Positions 9,281 through 19,429 are shown, counted from the stretch's first letter. The stretch is DNA of 64,000 bases from Bifidobacterium tsurumiense (GCF_000741765.1 NZ_JGZU01000009.1:62001-126000), one strand, 5' to 3'. Numbers and translations are program-made. The notes: generated by a model not told the origin, from the sequence alone.

Positions 9281-10053
9281 AACCCGACAGATCGCATTTG
9301 TGCCGGCGAGTCGTGGCACTGTGGGGTGTGGCAGCGCCTCGGAGCGCATGCCGCTGCAGTGTGATGTGCCGGACTTGGTGTCAGTGGACCCAGTATTGAG
9401 AACATGTTCTGAAGGTTACGGTTCAAAAGTCTCGTTATCTCATTGCCGCAGTCCTTGATGAGATCGGATCGGAGTATGGCGGGTGACGGGGGTGTAGCCA
9501 TGAGTTGCATTTCAGCAGCCCGGCAGCTGATCATGGCCGTGCTGATAAGAAAACAAAGGGAAAGCGGCGGGTGTTGCATGTGCTCCAATTGTCATTGGCA
9601 ACACACGCTTGCCATCGGCGACACCCGCTTGTCAGTGAAGGTATCCGTTTGTGAAAGATATGACGAGTTGAAGGTACGTGTTTGACAAATTGAAAGTGTG
9701 TATAAGCGAAAGTACGTAATAGAGATAGTGCGTCGCAACCATTGTTCCATGCGAGTGACTTCAATCCGCATAATTCACATGCTTGATCTGGTTCGTTTGC
9801 CGCACAACGCGTGAATTGCATCGTATATGACACGCCGAAGAAGGAATGTGAAGATGTGCAGCGGGTCTATAAACAGCGTAATATAGCGGTTTTTGGCATT
9901 GAATTTACGGATAAAACACAAAAACCCAAAAACAAAGGTTTTGAGTTTGACAAGTTAACGCAACAGTGTATGCTTAACACAAGAACCTCGGAATTTCCGT
10001 AGTTCCACAGGCAAAGAAGCCTGTATTTTCCTCTCAATGTCGAAGGAGAAGAT
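9281..10053. other. Long divergent regulatory region between the ROK gene and the sugar importer
   Basis: 773 nt without a supportable gene; the short frames at 9443 and 9811 lack ribosome sites and family features. It becomes AT-rich towards the importer and holds a good promoter (9947-9974). Two adjacent degenerate 20-nt direct repeats of the form GGCRACACMCGCTTG lie at about 9596-9635. The length suggests room for operators, but I cannot assign one securely. Confidence 0.5.
9947..9974 (+). promoter_or_regulatory. Predicted promoter of the sugar ABC importer
   Basis: A perfect -35 TTGACA (9947-9952), a 16-nt spacer and a -10-like TATGCT (9969-9974), about 80 nt upstream of the lipoprotein start. 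The spacer and flank hold a GTTAAC (9954-9959) and a TTAAC (9974-9978), which could be part of a repressor site; that is inference. Confidence 0.6.
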
Positions 10054-11211
10054 ATGAAGTTCACCAAGAAAGCCATTGCCCTCGTAGCCGGACTCGCCAT
10101 GTGCATGGGTCTTGCAGCCTGCGGCGGTTCACGTAGCGGCTCAGCTTCCTCGGATTCCTCCTCAAAGTTGGAAGATGGCGCCACCATCGGCATTTCCATG
10201 CCAACGAAGTCGGAAGAGCGTTGGAACAAGGATGGAAACAACTTGAAGAAGAAGCTGGAAAGCGCAGGATACAAGGTCATCCTGTCCTTCGCAGACGACA
10301 AGCCTGCCCAGCAGAACTCTGATATTGAAAATATGGTTAACAACGATGCCAAGATCGTGGTCGTGGCATCGAAGGACGGCACCGCAGTCGGACCCGCAGT
10401 GGAGAAGGCCCACGACGCAGGTGCAAAGGTTATCGCATATGATCGCCTGATCATGAATACCGAAGCTGTCGACTACTACGCAACATTCCAGCTCGAACAG
10501 GTCGGTGTGCTCGAGGCGAATTATCTGATCGACAAGCTCGGACTGAAGGACGGAGCAACCGGTCCGTTCAACATCGAGCTGTTCACCGGTTCCCCGGATG
10601 ACAACAACGCCAAGTACTTCTTCAAGGGTGCATGGGATCTGCTCCAGCCCTATTTCGAATCCGGCGTGCTGGTTTCCCCTTCCAACCACGGCGGCGGTGT
10701 GACCAAGGACTTCACGGTTGACGATTGGCAGAAGATTTCGGTGCAGTCCTGGAAGGCGGAACAGGCCCAGAAGGATATGGAATCCATCTTGGACTCCACC
10801 TATGCGAATGGTGAAAAGCTTGACGCAGTGCTCAGCCCATACGACGGCATCAGCCAGGGCATCATCAACGCCATCCAGTCCAAGCGCCCCGACATGGTTC
10901 CCGGCTCCGACACCTGGCCCTTCATCACAGGTCAGGACGCCATGGAAATCGCCGTGGCCAATATCTCCAAGGATATGCAGGGCGAAACCGTGTTCAAGAA
11001 CGTGAACGATCTTGCAGACGCTGTCTATGACATGATCATCGAGATCGCCAAGGGTGAGGAAGTCACCGGCATCAACGGAGAGTTCAATAACAACAAGATT
11101 GACGTTCCTTCGAAGCTGCTGGATCCTCAGAACATCACCAAGGATAACCTCAGCGACCTCGTTTCCGCAGGATACATCACCCAAGAGCGGTTCGACGAGC
11201 TAACCAAGTAA
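10054..11211 (+). CDS. ChvE-type multiple-monosaccharide-binding lipoprotein
   Basis: 385 residues, periplasmic-binding-protein type I fold, anchored to the membrane outer face by lipid. The signal peptide ends in the lipobox LAAC at residues 20-23, followed by a Gly/Ser-rich linker. The mature protein carries ChvE/XylF-like stretches: IGISMPTKSEERW, ADDKPAQQNSDIENM, VVVASKDGTAVGPAV and IAYDRLIMNTEAVDYY. ChvE relatives bind glucose, galactose, xylose or arabinose. GGAGAAG precedes the ATG. It begins the binding protein-ATPase-permease operon. Confidence 0.92.
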   Translation: MKFTKKAIALVAGLAMCMGLAACGGSRSGSASSDSSSKLEDGATIGISMPTKSEERWNKDGNNLKKKLESAGYKVILSFADDKPAQQNSDIENMVNNDAKIVVVASKDGTAVGPAVEKAHDAGAKVIAYDRLIMNTEAVDYYATFQLEQVGVLEANYLIDKLGLKDGATGPFNIELFTGSPDDNNAKYFFKGAWDLLQPYFESGVLVSPSNHGGGVTKDFTVDDWQKISVQSWKAEQAQKDMESILDSTYANGEKLDAVLSPYDGISQGIINAIQSKRPDMVPGSDTWPFITGQDAMEIAVANISKDMQGETVFKNVNDLADAVYDMIIEIAKGEEVTGINGEFNNNKIDVPSKLLDPQNITKDNLSDLVSAGYITQERFDELTK

Positions 11212-11306
11212 TGTCCGCGCTGACGCAGGCAATATAACGGGTGTGTGCGGTGCAATGCCACCGTGCGCACCCACCAACCAGCACACTGAATACGAGGAGT
11301 GATGGC

Positions 11307-12860
11307 ATGTCTGATCAAGACACCATTTTGACAATGGAAAACATCACGAAGACGTTCGGTCCGGTCAAGGCTCTGACCAATGTGAACCTCGCTGTGGATC
11401 GTGGGGAAATACACGCCATCTGTGGCGAAAACGGTGCAGGCAAGTCAACTTTGATGAATGTGCTTTCAGGGGTCTATCCTTATGGGAGCTATTCGGGAAC
11501 GATCACCTTCGATGGCAAAAAAAGCGAATATCATAATATCAATGATTCCGAAGCCGACGGCATTGTAATCATCCACCAGGAACTGGCATTAAGCCCCTTC
11601 CTCTCCATCGCGGAAAATATCTTCATCGGCAATGAACAGGCCAAAGGCGGCGTGATCAACTGGGACAAGACCCGAGCCGAAGCAAAGAAGCTGCTCGATC
11701 GCGTCGGTTTGCCAGAGGATCCCGATACCAAGATCATGGATATCGGCGTCGGCAAGCAGCAGTTGGTGGAAATCGCCAAGGCGCTGAGCAAGGACGTCAA
11801 GTTGCTCATCCTCGATGAGCCCACTGCGGCACTCAATGACGAGGATTCCGCTCACCTGCTTGACCTTGTTCGCCAACTTCGTGACGAGCATGGCGTGACC
11901 AGCATCATCATCACTCACAAGCTCAATGAGGTCGCAGCCATTGCAGACAACGTCACCATAATCCGTGACGGTTCCACAGTGGGCCAGATGTATGTGACCA
12001 AGGAAACGCCTTTGGATCAGGACGAGCTCATCCGCAAGATGGTGGGCCGTGAACTGACCAATCTATATCCTGAACACGAGTCCAATGAACCGGGCGAAGA
12101 GTATCTGCGCGTCAAGGATTGGACGGTTCATCATCCTCTGGATTCCAATCGCGTCATCGTCGACCATGCCAATATCTATGTCCGCTCCGGTGAGATTGTG
12201 GGATTGGCGGGATTGATGGGCGCAGGCCGAACAGAGATGGCCATGAGCATATTCGGACGATCCTACGGCTCGAATATCAGCGGTGAAGTGTATATCAAGG
12301 GCAAGAAGACAGAGCTGCATTCCGTGCAGGCTGCCATTGACGCCGGTCTGGCATATGCCACCGAGGATCGCAAGGTCTACGGTCTGAACCTGTTGCAGAA
12401 TATTCGCGAGAACGCCTCGATGGCATCTTTGGAAAAGATGAGCAAATCAGGAGTTATGGACGACAATATCGAACGCAAGCAGGTTGAATTCTATCGCAAG
12501 GAATTCAATATCAAATGCCATGACATCGACGTTCAGGTCTCGACACTGTCTGGCGGCAACCAACAGAAGGTCGTATTGGCCAAGTGGGTGCTCTCCGATC
12601 CGGATGTGCTTATCCTCGACGAGCCGACTCGAGGCATCGATGTCGGTGCAAAATACGAAATTTACGAAATCATCAACCAAATGGCCGATGCCGGCAAGGC
12701 GGTAATCGTCATCTCCTCGGAGCTCCCTGAGCTCATTGGCATCTGCGACCGTATCTACACGGTCAGCCAGGGCGTAGTCACCGATGATGTTGACAAGAAT
12801 GGATTCACCCAGGAATACCTGATGAAGGGTATGACGAAGGAAAAGGAAGTGGCAGCATAA
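11307..12860 (+). CDS. Multiple-monosaccharide ABC transporter, double ATPase (MmsA/GguA-like)
   Basis: 517 residues with two ABC domains in tandem, as usual for CUT2 sugar importers. The first carries GENGAGKST and LLILDEPTAALN. The second has a degenerate Walker A (GLMGAGRTEM), intact LSGGNQQK and LILDEPTRGIDVGAK. It powers uptake through the permease encoded next, to which it is coupled by a 1-nt overlap (TAATG). The start at 11307 follows GAGGAG at 11294-11299; the in-frame GTG at 11241 has no site. Confidence 0.94.
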   Translation: MSDQDTILTMENITKTFGPVKALTNVNLAVDRGEIHAICGENGAGKSTLMNVLSGVYPYGSYSGTITFDGKKSEYHNINDSEADGIVIIHQELALSPFLSIAENIFIGNEQAKGGVINWDKTRAEAKKLLDRVGLPEDPDTKIMDIGVGKQQLVEIAKALSKDVKLLILDEPTAALNDEDSAHLLDLVRQLRDEHGVTSIIITHKLNEVAAIADNVTIIRDGSTVGQMYVTKETPLDQDELIRKMVGRELTNLYPEHESNEPGEEYLRVKDWTVHHPLDSNRVIVDHANIYVRSGEIVGLAGLMGAGRTEMAMSIFGRSYGSNISGEVYIKGKKTELHSVQAAIDAGLAYATEDRKVYGLNLLQNIRENASMASLEKMSKSGVMDDNIERKQVEFYRKEFNIKCHDIDVQVSTLSGGNQQKVVLAKWVLSDPDVLILDEPTRGIDVGAKYEIYEIINQMADAGKAVIVISSELPELIGICDRIYTVSQGVVTDDVDKNGFTQEYLMKGMTKEKEVAA

Positions 12861-14083
12861 TGAGCTCTGCAACTGCAAATCCCCGCGCTAGTCGCAAGGA
12901 AGAGACCGGTGGTCTTCTCGCCACCATCGCCAACAACGCTCGGCAGTACGGCATCGTAGGCGCACTGCTCGTTATCGTCGTTGTCTTCCAGATTCTGACC
13001 AAAGGCGTTCTGCTCAAGCCGAACAGCTTCGTTTCGCTGATTCAGCAGAATGCATATGTGATCATCCTTGCCATTGGTATGGTGATGGTGATCATCGCCA
13101 CTCATATCGATCTGTCGGTCGGCTCCTTGGTGGCGTTCATAGGCGGCGTGTGTGCACTGCTTATGGAACGGCAGGGCGTCAATTGGATGCTCGCCATTCT
13201 CCTCTCGCTGCTGGTAGGCCTCGTAGTCGGTGTCTGGCAGGGATTCTGGGTGGCATATGTCGGCATTCCAGGATTCATCACTACATTGGCAGGCATGTTG
13301 ATATTCCGCGGACTTGCAACAGTTATCGTAGGCGAATCCGTGCCGATTACCTCGGATGCCTTCCGCGGCATCGCACGCAACTATCTGCCGAATATCCTGG
13401 GCTGGTGGGGACCATTCGATGGTCTGACCATAGTGCTCGGCCTGCTGTGCATAGCGGCCTTCGCATGGGGACAGCTGGCCAAGCGCCGCCGCGTGGAAAA
13501 GGTCGGACTGGTACCTGAGCCAATGACCCTGACCTTGGTCAAGATCGTGGTGGCTGCAGTCGTCATCGCCTTCGTCACCTACTTGCTGGCATCTTCCGGA
13601 AACGATACCCAAGGCGGAACGCCGATTATGTTGGTCATCGTCGGCGTACTGGTTGTTATATACAACTTCATTCTTACCAAGACGGTTTTCGGACGCCATG
13701 TCTACGCTGTCGGCGGCAACCGCAAGGCCGCCGTGCTCTCCGGTATCAATACCAAGCGAGTAGACTTCACGCTCTACATCCATATGGGCTTCTTGTCCGC
13801 GGTCGCCGCAGTCTGCATGCTTTCGCGACTTGCATCCGCAACCGCCCAGGCCGGCATGGAATTCGAGATGGACGCAATCGCAGCCTGCTTCATCGGCGGA
13901 ACCGCAGTGACCGGCGGTATCGGAACCATTCCAGGTGCTGTCGTCGGTGCATTCGTGATGGGCGTGATCAACCAGGGTCTGTCCATCATGGGTGTGGACA
14001 CCGCAATCGTGAAGACCATCAAGGGCTTGGTATTGCTGGTCGCAGTGGCCATCGACATCATGTCCAAGCGCAAGAAGGGTTGA
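12860..14083 (+). CDS. Multiple-monosaccharide ABC transporter permease (MmsB/GguB-like)
   Basis: 407 residues, a polytopic CUT2 permease. The family stretch IIATHIDLSVGSLVAF lies near residue 75, with YVGIPGFITTLAGMLIFRG after it and the C-terminal EMDAIAACFIGGTAVTGG. A hydrophilic loop rich in Lys/Arg (about residues 205-225) separates two helix groups, as in GguB/XylH. The ATG overlaps the ATPase stop, so translation is probably coupled. A hairpin at 14127-14162 follows. Confidence 0.94.
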   Translation: MSSATANPRASRKEETGGLLATIANNARQYGIVGALLVIVVVFQILTKGVLLKPNSFVSLIQQNAYVIILAIGMVMVIIATHIDLSVGSLVAFIGGVCALLMERQGVNWMLAILLSLLVGLVVGVWQGFWVAYVGIPGFITTLAGMLIFRGLATVIVGESVPITSDAFRGIARNYLPNILGWWGPFDGLTIVLGLLCIAAFAWGQLAKRRRVEKVGLVPEPMTLTLVKIVVAAVVIAFVTYLLASSGNDTQGGTPIMLVIVGVLVVIYNFILTKTVFGRHVYAVGGNRKAAVLSGINTKRVDFTLYIHMGFLSAVAAVCMLSRLASATAQAGMEFEMDAIAACFIGGTAVTGGIGTIPGAVVGAFVMGVINQGLSIMGVDTAIVKTIKGLVLLVAVAIDIMSKRKKG

Positions 14084-14126
14084 TAGCAATCCCTTGGGAT
14101 GCTAAGACCTTGGGGTAAGAACAATT

Positions 14127-14162
14127 GAGCGGAGTCAGGCCGGTATCGGTCCGATTCCGCTC
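14127..14162 (+). terminator. Probable terminator after the sugar importer operon
   Basis: The arm at 14127-14141 (GAGCGGAGTCAGGCC) pairs with 14148-14162 (GGTCCGATTCCGCTC), with a few wobble or mismatch positions. TTCAATAT follows. The U-tract is poor, but the position 44 nt after the permease stop fits. Confidence 0.6.
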
Positions 14163-14282
14163 TTCAATATGCAATCATGGGTCATAAGCATGACTCAGCG
14201 GCAATGTGCACGTCAACTTCATATGCGATTGCCATAGCAGAAGGCTTTCAAGCGATAATACTGATTGATTCAAGGATGGAAC

Positions 14283-14621
14283 ATGACATTTACACCACGT
14301 CACAGGGCACGTTTATATGCATTGACCTCGTTGGCATGCGCCATTTGGCTGACACAAAGTTTGGTCGAAGCATATGATGACGGCAGCATATGGTCATGGG
14401 CCAATATCATATTCAGCCTGTGTTTGGCGGTGGTTATTGGTTATACCGCATATAACGCAGTGCATGATTGGAATGCTCCAGAACAAAGTGGGGATGCTTC
14501 AAACCAAACTGATTCACCGACTGCGCGACGTCGGTCTTTGAGCGCCTCAGAGTCTATGGATACGACTCTCGCTCCCCACAATGGTGCCTCTGACAGCAAT
14601 AGCGAAGCCAAAAGCCGTTAA
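14283..14621 (+). CDS. Small two-helix membrane protein of unknown function
   Basis: 112 residues from an ATG with AAGGATGG upstream. A basic N-terminus (FTPRHRARLY) precedes one helix (about residues 11-30) and a second helix (about 38-61). The last 50 residues are polar, rich in Ser, Asp and Asn, and probably disordered and cytoplasmic. I do not recognise a family. It lies alone between the sugar operon and glnE, running in the same direction. Confidence 0.6.
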   Translation: MTFTPRHRARLYALTSLACAIWLTQSLVEAYDDGSIWSWANIIFSLCLAVVIGYTAYNAVHDWNAPEQSGDASNQTDSPTARRRSLSASESMDTTLAPHNGASDSNSEAKSR

Positions 14622-14724
14622 ATTCGCATAATATGGGATGTGCATGCAGTGCAGTGTCGTGCCGGTTTTGGTTCCTGCGCGCGATGCTTCGCCATTTATG
14701 CCCGGACGCATGTACATTGAGGTC

Positions 14725-17700
14725 ATGGATATTTCCGCTTCTCGCACCATTTCCACACGCGATCTGATTCAGGCAGGGCTGCACAACCTCGATACGGCAC
14801 GTGAATTAATCGCACGGGCGACGGAACATTTGCCCGATGAACTCGTCACGGTGTTGTTGAATGCATTGAAAGGCACCGGCGATCCTGATACGGCTTTGCG
14901 CTCGCTGGTGGATATCCATGAACATTGCCGCAATGCTGCAGACAACGATCTTGGCTGTTTTCAACATGAAGATGCATTGTGCAAACTGATCAAGGTAGTG
15001 GGCAACAGCGAGTATTTCGGCACGTTGATGCGCACGCGCCCTGATCTCGTGCAGGCTGCTTGTGGCGATCAATATCATGGAACGGCTATGGATTCCGACC
15101 AGCGCCGCGATATGATCTGGAATGCAGTGCAAGGCATTGGCGAAGTGCCATCGCCCGTGGTGCGGCTGGCCCGGCAAAGTGACGCTTTACGAGCGGCATA
15201 TCGGCGACAATTGGTTTCCATTATGGTTGAGGACCTTTGCGCGGATGATGCCATGGAAATCCAGCCACAAGTAAGCCGGGCTCTTTCGGATTTGGTGGAT
15301 GCGGCATTGACTGCGGCATTGCGCATTGCCCAAGAGCATGTCCCGAACGGTGATAAGTGCCGGTTCACCATTATCGGCATGGGCAAACTCGGCGCCCGTG
15401 AAATCAATTACATCTCCGACGTCGACGTGATGTATGTGGTCGAACCCGTAAAGCAAGCCGAAGTTCAGGATGATCACGAGGAATTGCGAGGCATGGCATT
15501 GACTCGTGTCGGCACCAAAATCGGTGCATTGGTTCAGCGACTGTGCCAATCGGTGATTCCAGGGGGATCCGAGCCTGCGCTATGGCAGATTGATAATGCA
15601 TTGCGGCCGGAGGGCAAGGACGGTCCGTTGGTGCGCACACTGGAGTCCTACAGGGGATATTACGAACAGTGGGCGGAGAATTGGGAATTTCAGGCTTTGC
15701 TCAAAGCCAGGCCATGCGCGGGAGACGAAGCCCTCGGACAGGCCTTTTCGGACATGGTCCGTCCTATGGTGTGGTCAGCATCGGCAAGAAAGAACTTTGT
15801 ATACGACTGCCAGCAAATGCGCAAACGAGTCGAATCCCTGATACCGGAAGCATTGAAAAACCGCGAGATGAAACTAGGCAAAGGCGGGCTGAGGGATGTC
15901 GAATTCACTGTGCAAATGCTGCAATTAGTGCATGGCCGATCGGATGAAACCTTGCGAATACCTTCGACTCTTGGAGGTTTGCAGGCGCTTTCCAAGGGCG
16001 GTTACGTCTCTCGCAAACAGGCGGAGCATCTGTCATGGGATTATCGTTTCGAACGTGTGCTTGAACATCGACAGCAAATGTGGGTGATGAAACGCACTCA
16101 TCTGTTCCCTGATCTGGGAGGAAATAATCAGGGAGGGTTGGACCGTAAGCGCGATTTGAGCCCGGAAGATGTGCAGGGCTATGCGGAACTTCGTCGATTG
16201 GCCAGACAGGTGGGCATGCGTTCTGATGAACTGGTTGAACGATTCGATGAAACGCGTCGGGAAATTCGCCATCTGCATACGGATATCTATTACCGTCCCA
16301 TGCTGCCGATCAGTGCGCAGGCAGGTGCTGATCCATTCACCCTTTCGCAGCAGGCCGCACGTGAACGCTTCGAATCCATTGGCTTTGCGGATGCACAGGC
16401 CGCCATGCAGCATGTCGAAGCGTTGACCGAAGGCGTTTCAAGAGCTGCACGCATCAATCGCATTATTCTTCCCGCCGTTTTGCAATGGTTGGGTCAAGGG
16501 CAGAATCCGGATATGGGTCTGTTGCGTTGGAGGACATTGGAAGAGCGCTTCCGTGACGAAAGCGAATATCTCGGTTTTCTTCGTGATTCGCCTTCGGCAG
16601 CAGGACGGTTGTGCCATGTGCTATCAAATTCTCGATTCCTCGGGGAAGCCCTCAACAAATCGGTTGAATCGGTGACATGGCTTGGCGATGACGACGCTTT
16701 GCGTCCGCGCAGTCGTGCAAGCCTGGATGTGCAATGCAAGGCGACATTGGAACGCAGCAGAGCCTCGGCCAAGGATTTCGCGACTTCCATGCGAGCGCTG
16801 AGACGACATGAAATCGAGCGCATAGGTCTGGGCTGGATGAACGATGTCATCCAAGACGATGATGCTTTGGACGGTATGAGTGATGTCAACGATGCCATAA
16901 TCGATGCCTCCGTTGCCTGGGCGATGCGCAATCGCTGTGAGGAATGGAAAGTGGATGCCGCTCCTGCCACGATTGCCATAATCGGCATGGGACGATACGG
17001 CGGCAGGGAGATGAATTTCAGTTCGGACGCCGATGCAATGATTATCTATCAGGCGAGAAACGGGGTGGCAGACGATCAGGCCAATGCATTCGCGAAGCAA
17101 GTGGTTGATGATGTGCGCTCGATTCTGCAAGGTCCTGTCAGTCTGGAGGCGCGCATCGATCTTGATCTTGATCTGAGGCCTGAAGGCAAGAATGGTCCTT
17201 TGGTCCGCTCCTTGGCATCATGCGCTGAATATTATGCGTCATGGTCGAGTACTTGGGAACATCAGGCTTTGTTGCGCGCCCGACACTGTGCCGGCGACGA
17301 GGCATTGTCCCAACAGTTCCTGACTGAAATCGCCAATCCCTTGCGCTATCCGGCCGAAGCGCTAGATGAGACGCAAATCGGAGAGATCCGCAAACTCAAG
17401 GCGAGAATGGAATCCGAACGGTTGCCCCGCGGCGTGAGGCGGGAACGACACCTTAAATTGGGCAAAGGTGGATTATCCGATGTCGAGTGGAGCGTCCAGC
17501 TCATGCAAATGCAGCATGCCGGCAAGCATGAAACTTTGCGAACGCAGTCGACCATGGTCGCTTTGCAAGCCCTAACTGATCTGGGACTTGTCAGCAAACA
17601 GGATTCCTTCATACTTCGTAAGGCGTGGAAATTGTGCACTGCAGCCAGGAACGGCAATTATCTGTGGTCCGGAAGGGCGTCGCGCGCTGACATATTGCCC

Positions 17701-17838
17701 GATGATCTGTATTCCCTTGGTGGAATCGCCATTTATATGGGATATGACGCGCATCAGGGGCAGCATTTCGAGAATGATATGCTGGCCGTCATGAGACAAT
17801 GCCGCGAAGTCACAGAACGGCTGTTCTACGGTCTATGA
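14725..17838 (+). CDS. glnE: Bifunctional glutamine synthetase adenylyltransferase/deadenylase
   Basis: About 1037 residues. GlnE adenylylates and deadenylylates glutamine synthetase in nitrogen control. Two nucleotidyltransferase-type domains are visible. The first has GMGKLGAREINYISDVDVMY near residue 217. The second has GMGRYGGREMNFSSDADAM near residue 753. Each is followed by a helical region containing KLGKGGLRDVEF or KLGKGGLSDVEW. The start is uncertain: ATGs at 14710 and 14725 are both possible, and the GAGG before 14725 is unusually close. Actinobacteria typically keep GlnE near other nitrogen genes, but none is adjacent here. Confidence 0.93.
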   Translation: MDISASRTISTRDLIQAGLHNLDTARELIARATEHLPDELVTVLLNALKGTGDPDTALRSLVDIHEHCRNAADNDLGCFQHEDALCKLIKVVGNSEYFGTLMRTRPDLVQAACGDQYHGTAMDSDQRRDMIWNAVQGIGEVPSPVVRLARQSDALRAAYRRQLVSIMVEDLCADDAMEIQPQVSRALSDLVDAALTAALRIAQEHVPNGDKCRFTIIGMGKLGAREINYISDVDVMYVVEPVKQAEVQDDHEELRGMALTRVGTKIGALVQRLCQSVIPGGSEPALWQIDNALRPEGKDGPLVRTLESYRGYYEQWAENWEFQALLKARPCAGDEALGQAFSDMVRPMVWSASARKNFVYDCQQMRKRVESLIPEALKNREMKLGKGGLRDVEFTVQMLQLVHGRSDETLRIPSTLGGLQALSKGGYVSRKQAEHLSWDYRFERVLEHRQQMWVMKRTHLFPDLGGNNQGGLDRKRDLSPEDVQGYAELRRLARQVGMRSDELVERFDETRREIRHLHTDIYYRPMLPISAQAGADPFTLSQQAARERFESIGFADAQAAMQHVEALTEGVSRAARINRIILPAVLQWLGQGQNPDMGLLRWRTLEERFRDESEYLGFLRDSPSAAGRLCHVLSNSRFLGEALNKSVESVTWLGDDDALRPRSRASLDVQCKATLERSRASAKDFATSMRALRRHEIERIGLGWMNDVIQDDDALDGMSDVNDAIIDASVAWAMRNRCEEWKVDAAPATIAIIGMGRYGGREMNFSSDADAMIIYQARNGVADDQANAFAKQVVDDVRSILQGPVSLEARIDLDLDLRPEGKNGPLVRSLASCAEYYASWSSTWEHQALLRARHCAGDEALSQQFLTEIANPLRYPAEALDETQIGEIRKLKARMESERLPRGVRRERHLKLGKGGLSDVEWSVQLMQMQHAGKHETLRTQSTMVALQALTDLGLVSKQDSFILRKAWKLCTAARNGNYLWSGRASRADILPDDLYSLGGIAIYMGYDAHQGQHFENDMLAVMRQCREVTERLFYGL

Positions 17839-17953
17839 GCCTGAATTTCTTTGAAACAATAGGCAAATTGCCGGTGTCATAACCGTGCCGCATATGGACA
17901 CTCCGGTATGATTCTGTGTCCTCAAAATGGCGTATGGTTGGCTAGGTCACATG

Positions 17954-17965
17954 AGGTGGCCACCT
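17954..17965. promoter_or_regulatory. 12-bp perfect palindrome upstream of pyrB
   Basis: AGGTGGCCACCT ends 22 nt before the TTG start of pyrB and just upstream of the ribosome site. It could be an operator or a small leader hairpin for the pyrimidine operon. The function is inferred from position only. Confidence 0.35.
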
Positions 17966-17987
17966 TGCACAACAGAAAGGTGAGCCG

Positions 17988-19010
17988 TTGTCAGAACAGA
18001 TGATTGCCGGTGCAAATTCGGGCGGTGCGAACCCGAGTGGTGACGGTATGGTCGGGCGTCATGTCGTCACATTGGATGACGTATCCACTGCGCAAATTCG
18101 TGAATTATTGCATAAGGCACAATATATCGACGCGCATCGTAAAGAGGTGGCACACACTTGTGAAGGCAGGGTGTTGGCCACCTTATTTTATGAGCCCAGC
18201 ACGCGAACACGTTTGAGCTTCGAAACCGCCATGCTGCGTTTGGGAGGAAAGGTCATCGGCTTTGCCGGAGCGCAGTTGGCATCCGTTACCAAAGGCGAAT
18301 CCATAGCCGACACCTTGAAAACAGTCTCGAATTACGTGGACGTCGTGGCAATCCGCCATCCCAAAGAGGGAGCCGCATTGGTCGCATCCCGTGCATCTTC
18401 GGTTCCGGTGATCAACGCCGGAGATGGCGGTCATATGCATCCCACGCAGACACTGGCCGATCTGGCGACATTGCAGTCGAGATTCGGACGCATAACCGAC
18501 CTCACCGTCGGATTGTGCGGTGATTTGACGTTCGGAAGAACCGTGCACTCATTGATCGAAACACTGTGCCGATTTGGCAACGTTCATTTCGTGTTGATCA
18601 GCCCGGATGAGCTGAAAACACCACGATATGTCATTGATCGCATTGAATCCACTGCGACCTGCTCCTACACCGAAGTGCGTGATTTGAGTTCAGTCATCGG
18701 TGATTTGGATGTGCTGTATATGACCAGAGTGCAGAAGGAACGATTCTTCAACGAGGATGACTATCTGCGTCTGCGTGACACCTACATTCTTGATACCGAG
18801 AAAATGAAGTTGGCAAAGCCGAATATGGCAGTTTTGCACCCTCTGCCTCGTGTCAACGAAATCGCCGTAGAAGTCGACGACGATCCCCGCGCCGCATATT
18901 TCGAGCAAGTCAAGAACGGCATGCTCATGCGCATGGCATTGGAGAGTTCGGTCGTGGGCGACGAGCTGCCCGGATATGAACCGCTTGAACCCAAGGAGTT
19001 GGATGTCTGA
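17988..19010 (+). CDS. pyrB: Aspartate carbamoyltransferase catalytic chain
   Basis: 340 residues, the first committed step of pyrimidine synthesis (carbamoyl phosphate plus aspartate to carbamoyl-aspartate). The carbamoyl-phosphate loop EPSTRTRLSFE and the HPTQTLADL motif are intact. HPLPRVNEI supplies the aspartate-site arginine. The start is an uncommon TTG at 17988, supported by AGAAAGGTGAG just upstream. It heads pyrB-I-C-F-K-D-E and overlaps pyrI by 1 nt. With PyrI it should form the allosteric ATCase holoenzyme. Confidence 0.96.
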   Translation: MSEQMIAGANSGGANPSGDGMVGRHVVTLDDVSTAQIRELLHKAQYIDAHRKEVAHTCEGRVLATLFYEPSTRTRLSFETAMLRLGGKVIGFAGAQLASVTKGESIADTLKTVSNYVDVVAIRHPKEGAALVASRASSVPVINAGDGGHMHPTQTLADLATLQSRFGRITDLTVGLCGDLTFGRTVHSLIETLCRFGNVHFVLISPDELKTPRYVIDRIESTATCSYTEVRDLSSVIGDLDVLYMTRVQKERFFNEDDYLRLRDTYILDTEKMKLAKPNMAVLHPLPRVNEIAVEVDDDPRAAYFEQVKNGMLMRMALESSVVGDELPGYEPLEPKELDV

Positions 19011-19429
19011 TGGAAGTTACCAGCATCAATAACGGCATAATCATTGATCATGTGCCGGCAGGCACCGCTTTGAAGGTGCTTGAATACTTGCATATCGACC
19101 CGGCTTCGACTCGTTTGGCTTTGATCATGAATGCCAGCAGCAAGCGATTCGGCACTAAGGACATCATCAAAATCGAGGATGACAAGGATATCGACCTTGA
19201 CGTTCTGGGTTTCGTCGCTCCTCAGGCCACGGTTGATATCGTTCGCGGGGGTTCCATAACCGACAAGGTCAATCCGCGCATGCCCGAGCATGTGATCAAT
19301 GTCATCACTTGTGTCAATCCGCGATGCGTCACCACCACTGAACCTGGGTTGAAACAAATGTTCCATCTCTCGCATTCACCACGACAGGAATATCGTTGTG
19401 ATTATTGCGACGAAGAAGCAAAGCTGTAA
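19010..19429 (+). CDS. pyrI: Aspartate carbamoyltransferase regulatory chain
   Basis: 139 residues. The N-terminal nucleotide-binding domain (GIIIDHVPAGTALKVL) is followed by a C-terminal zinc domain with four cysteines (CVNPRC and CDYC). PyrI gives feedback control of PyrB by nucleotides. The ATG shares its A with the pyrB stop (TGATG), indicating translational coupling and a fixed catalytic-to-regulatory ratio. About 80 nt separate it from pyrC. Confidence 0.95.
   Translation: MEVTSINNGIIIDHVPAGTALKVLEYLHIDPASTRLALIMNASSKRFGTKDIIKIEDDKDIDLDVLGFVAPQATVDIVRGGSITDKVNPRMPEHVINVITCVNPRCVTTTEPGLKQMFHLSHSPRQEYRCDYCDEEAKL

Noticed and set aside
9811-10002. 63-residue frame upstream of the sugar-binding lipoprotein
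   Set aside because: It covers the predicted promoter and has no ribosome site.
12755-14089. 444-residue frame on the minus strand
   Set aside because: It lies opposite the sugar permease and ATPase end and is dominated by His, Asp and Cys, the usual shadow of a hydrophobic GC-rich gene.
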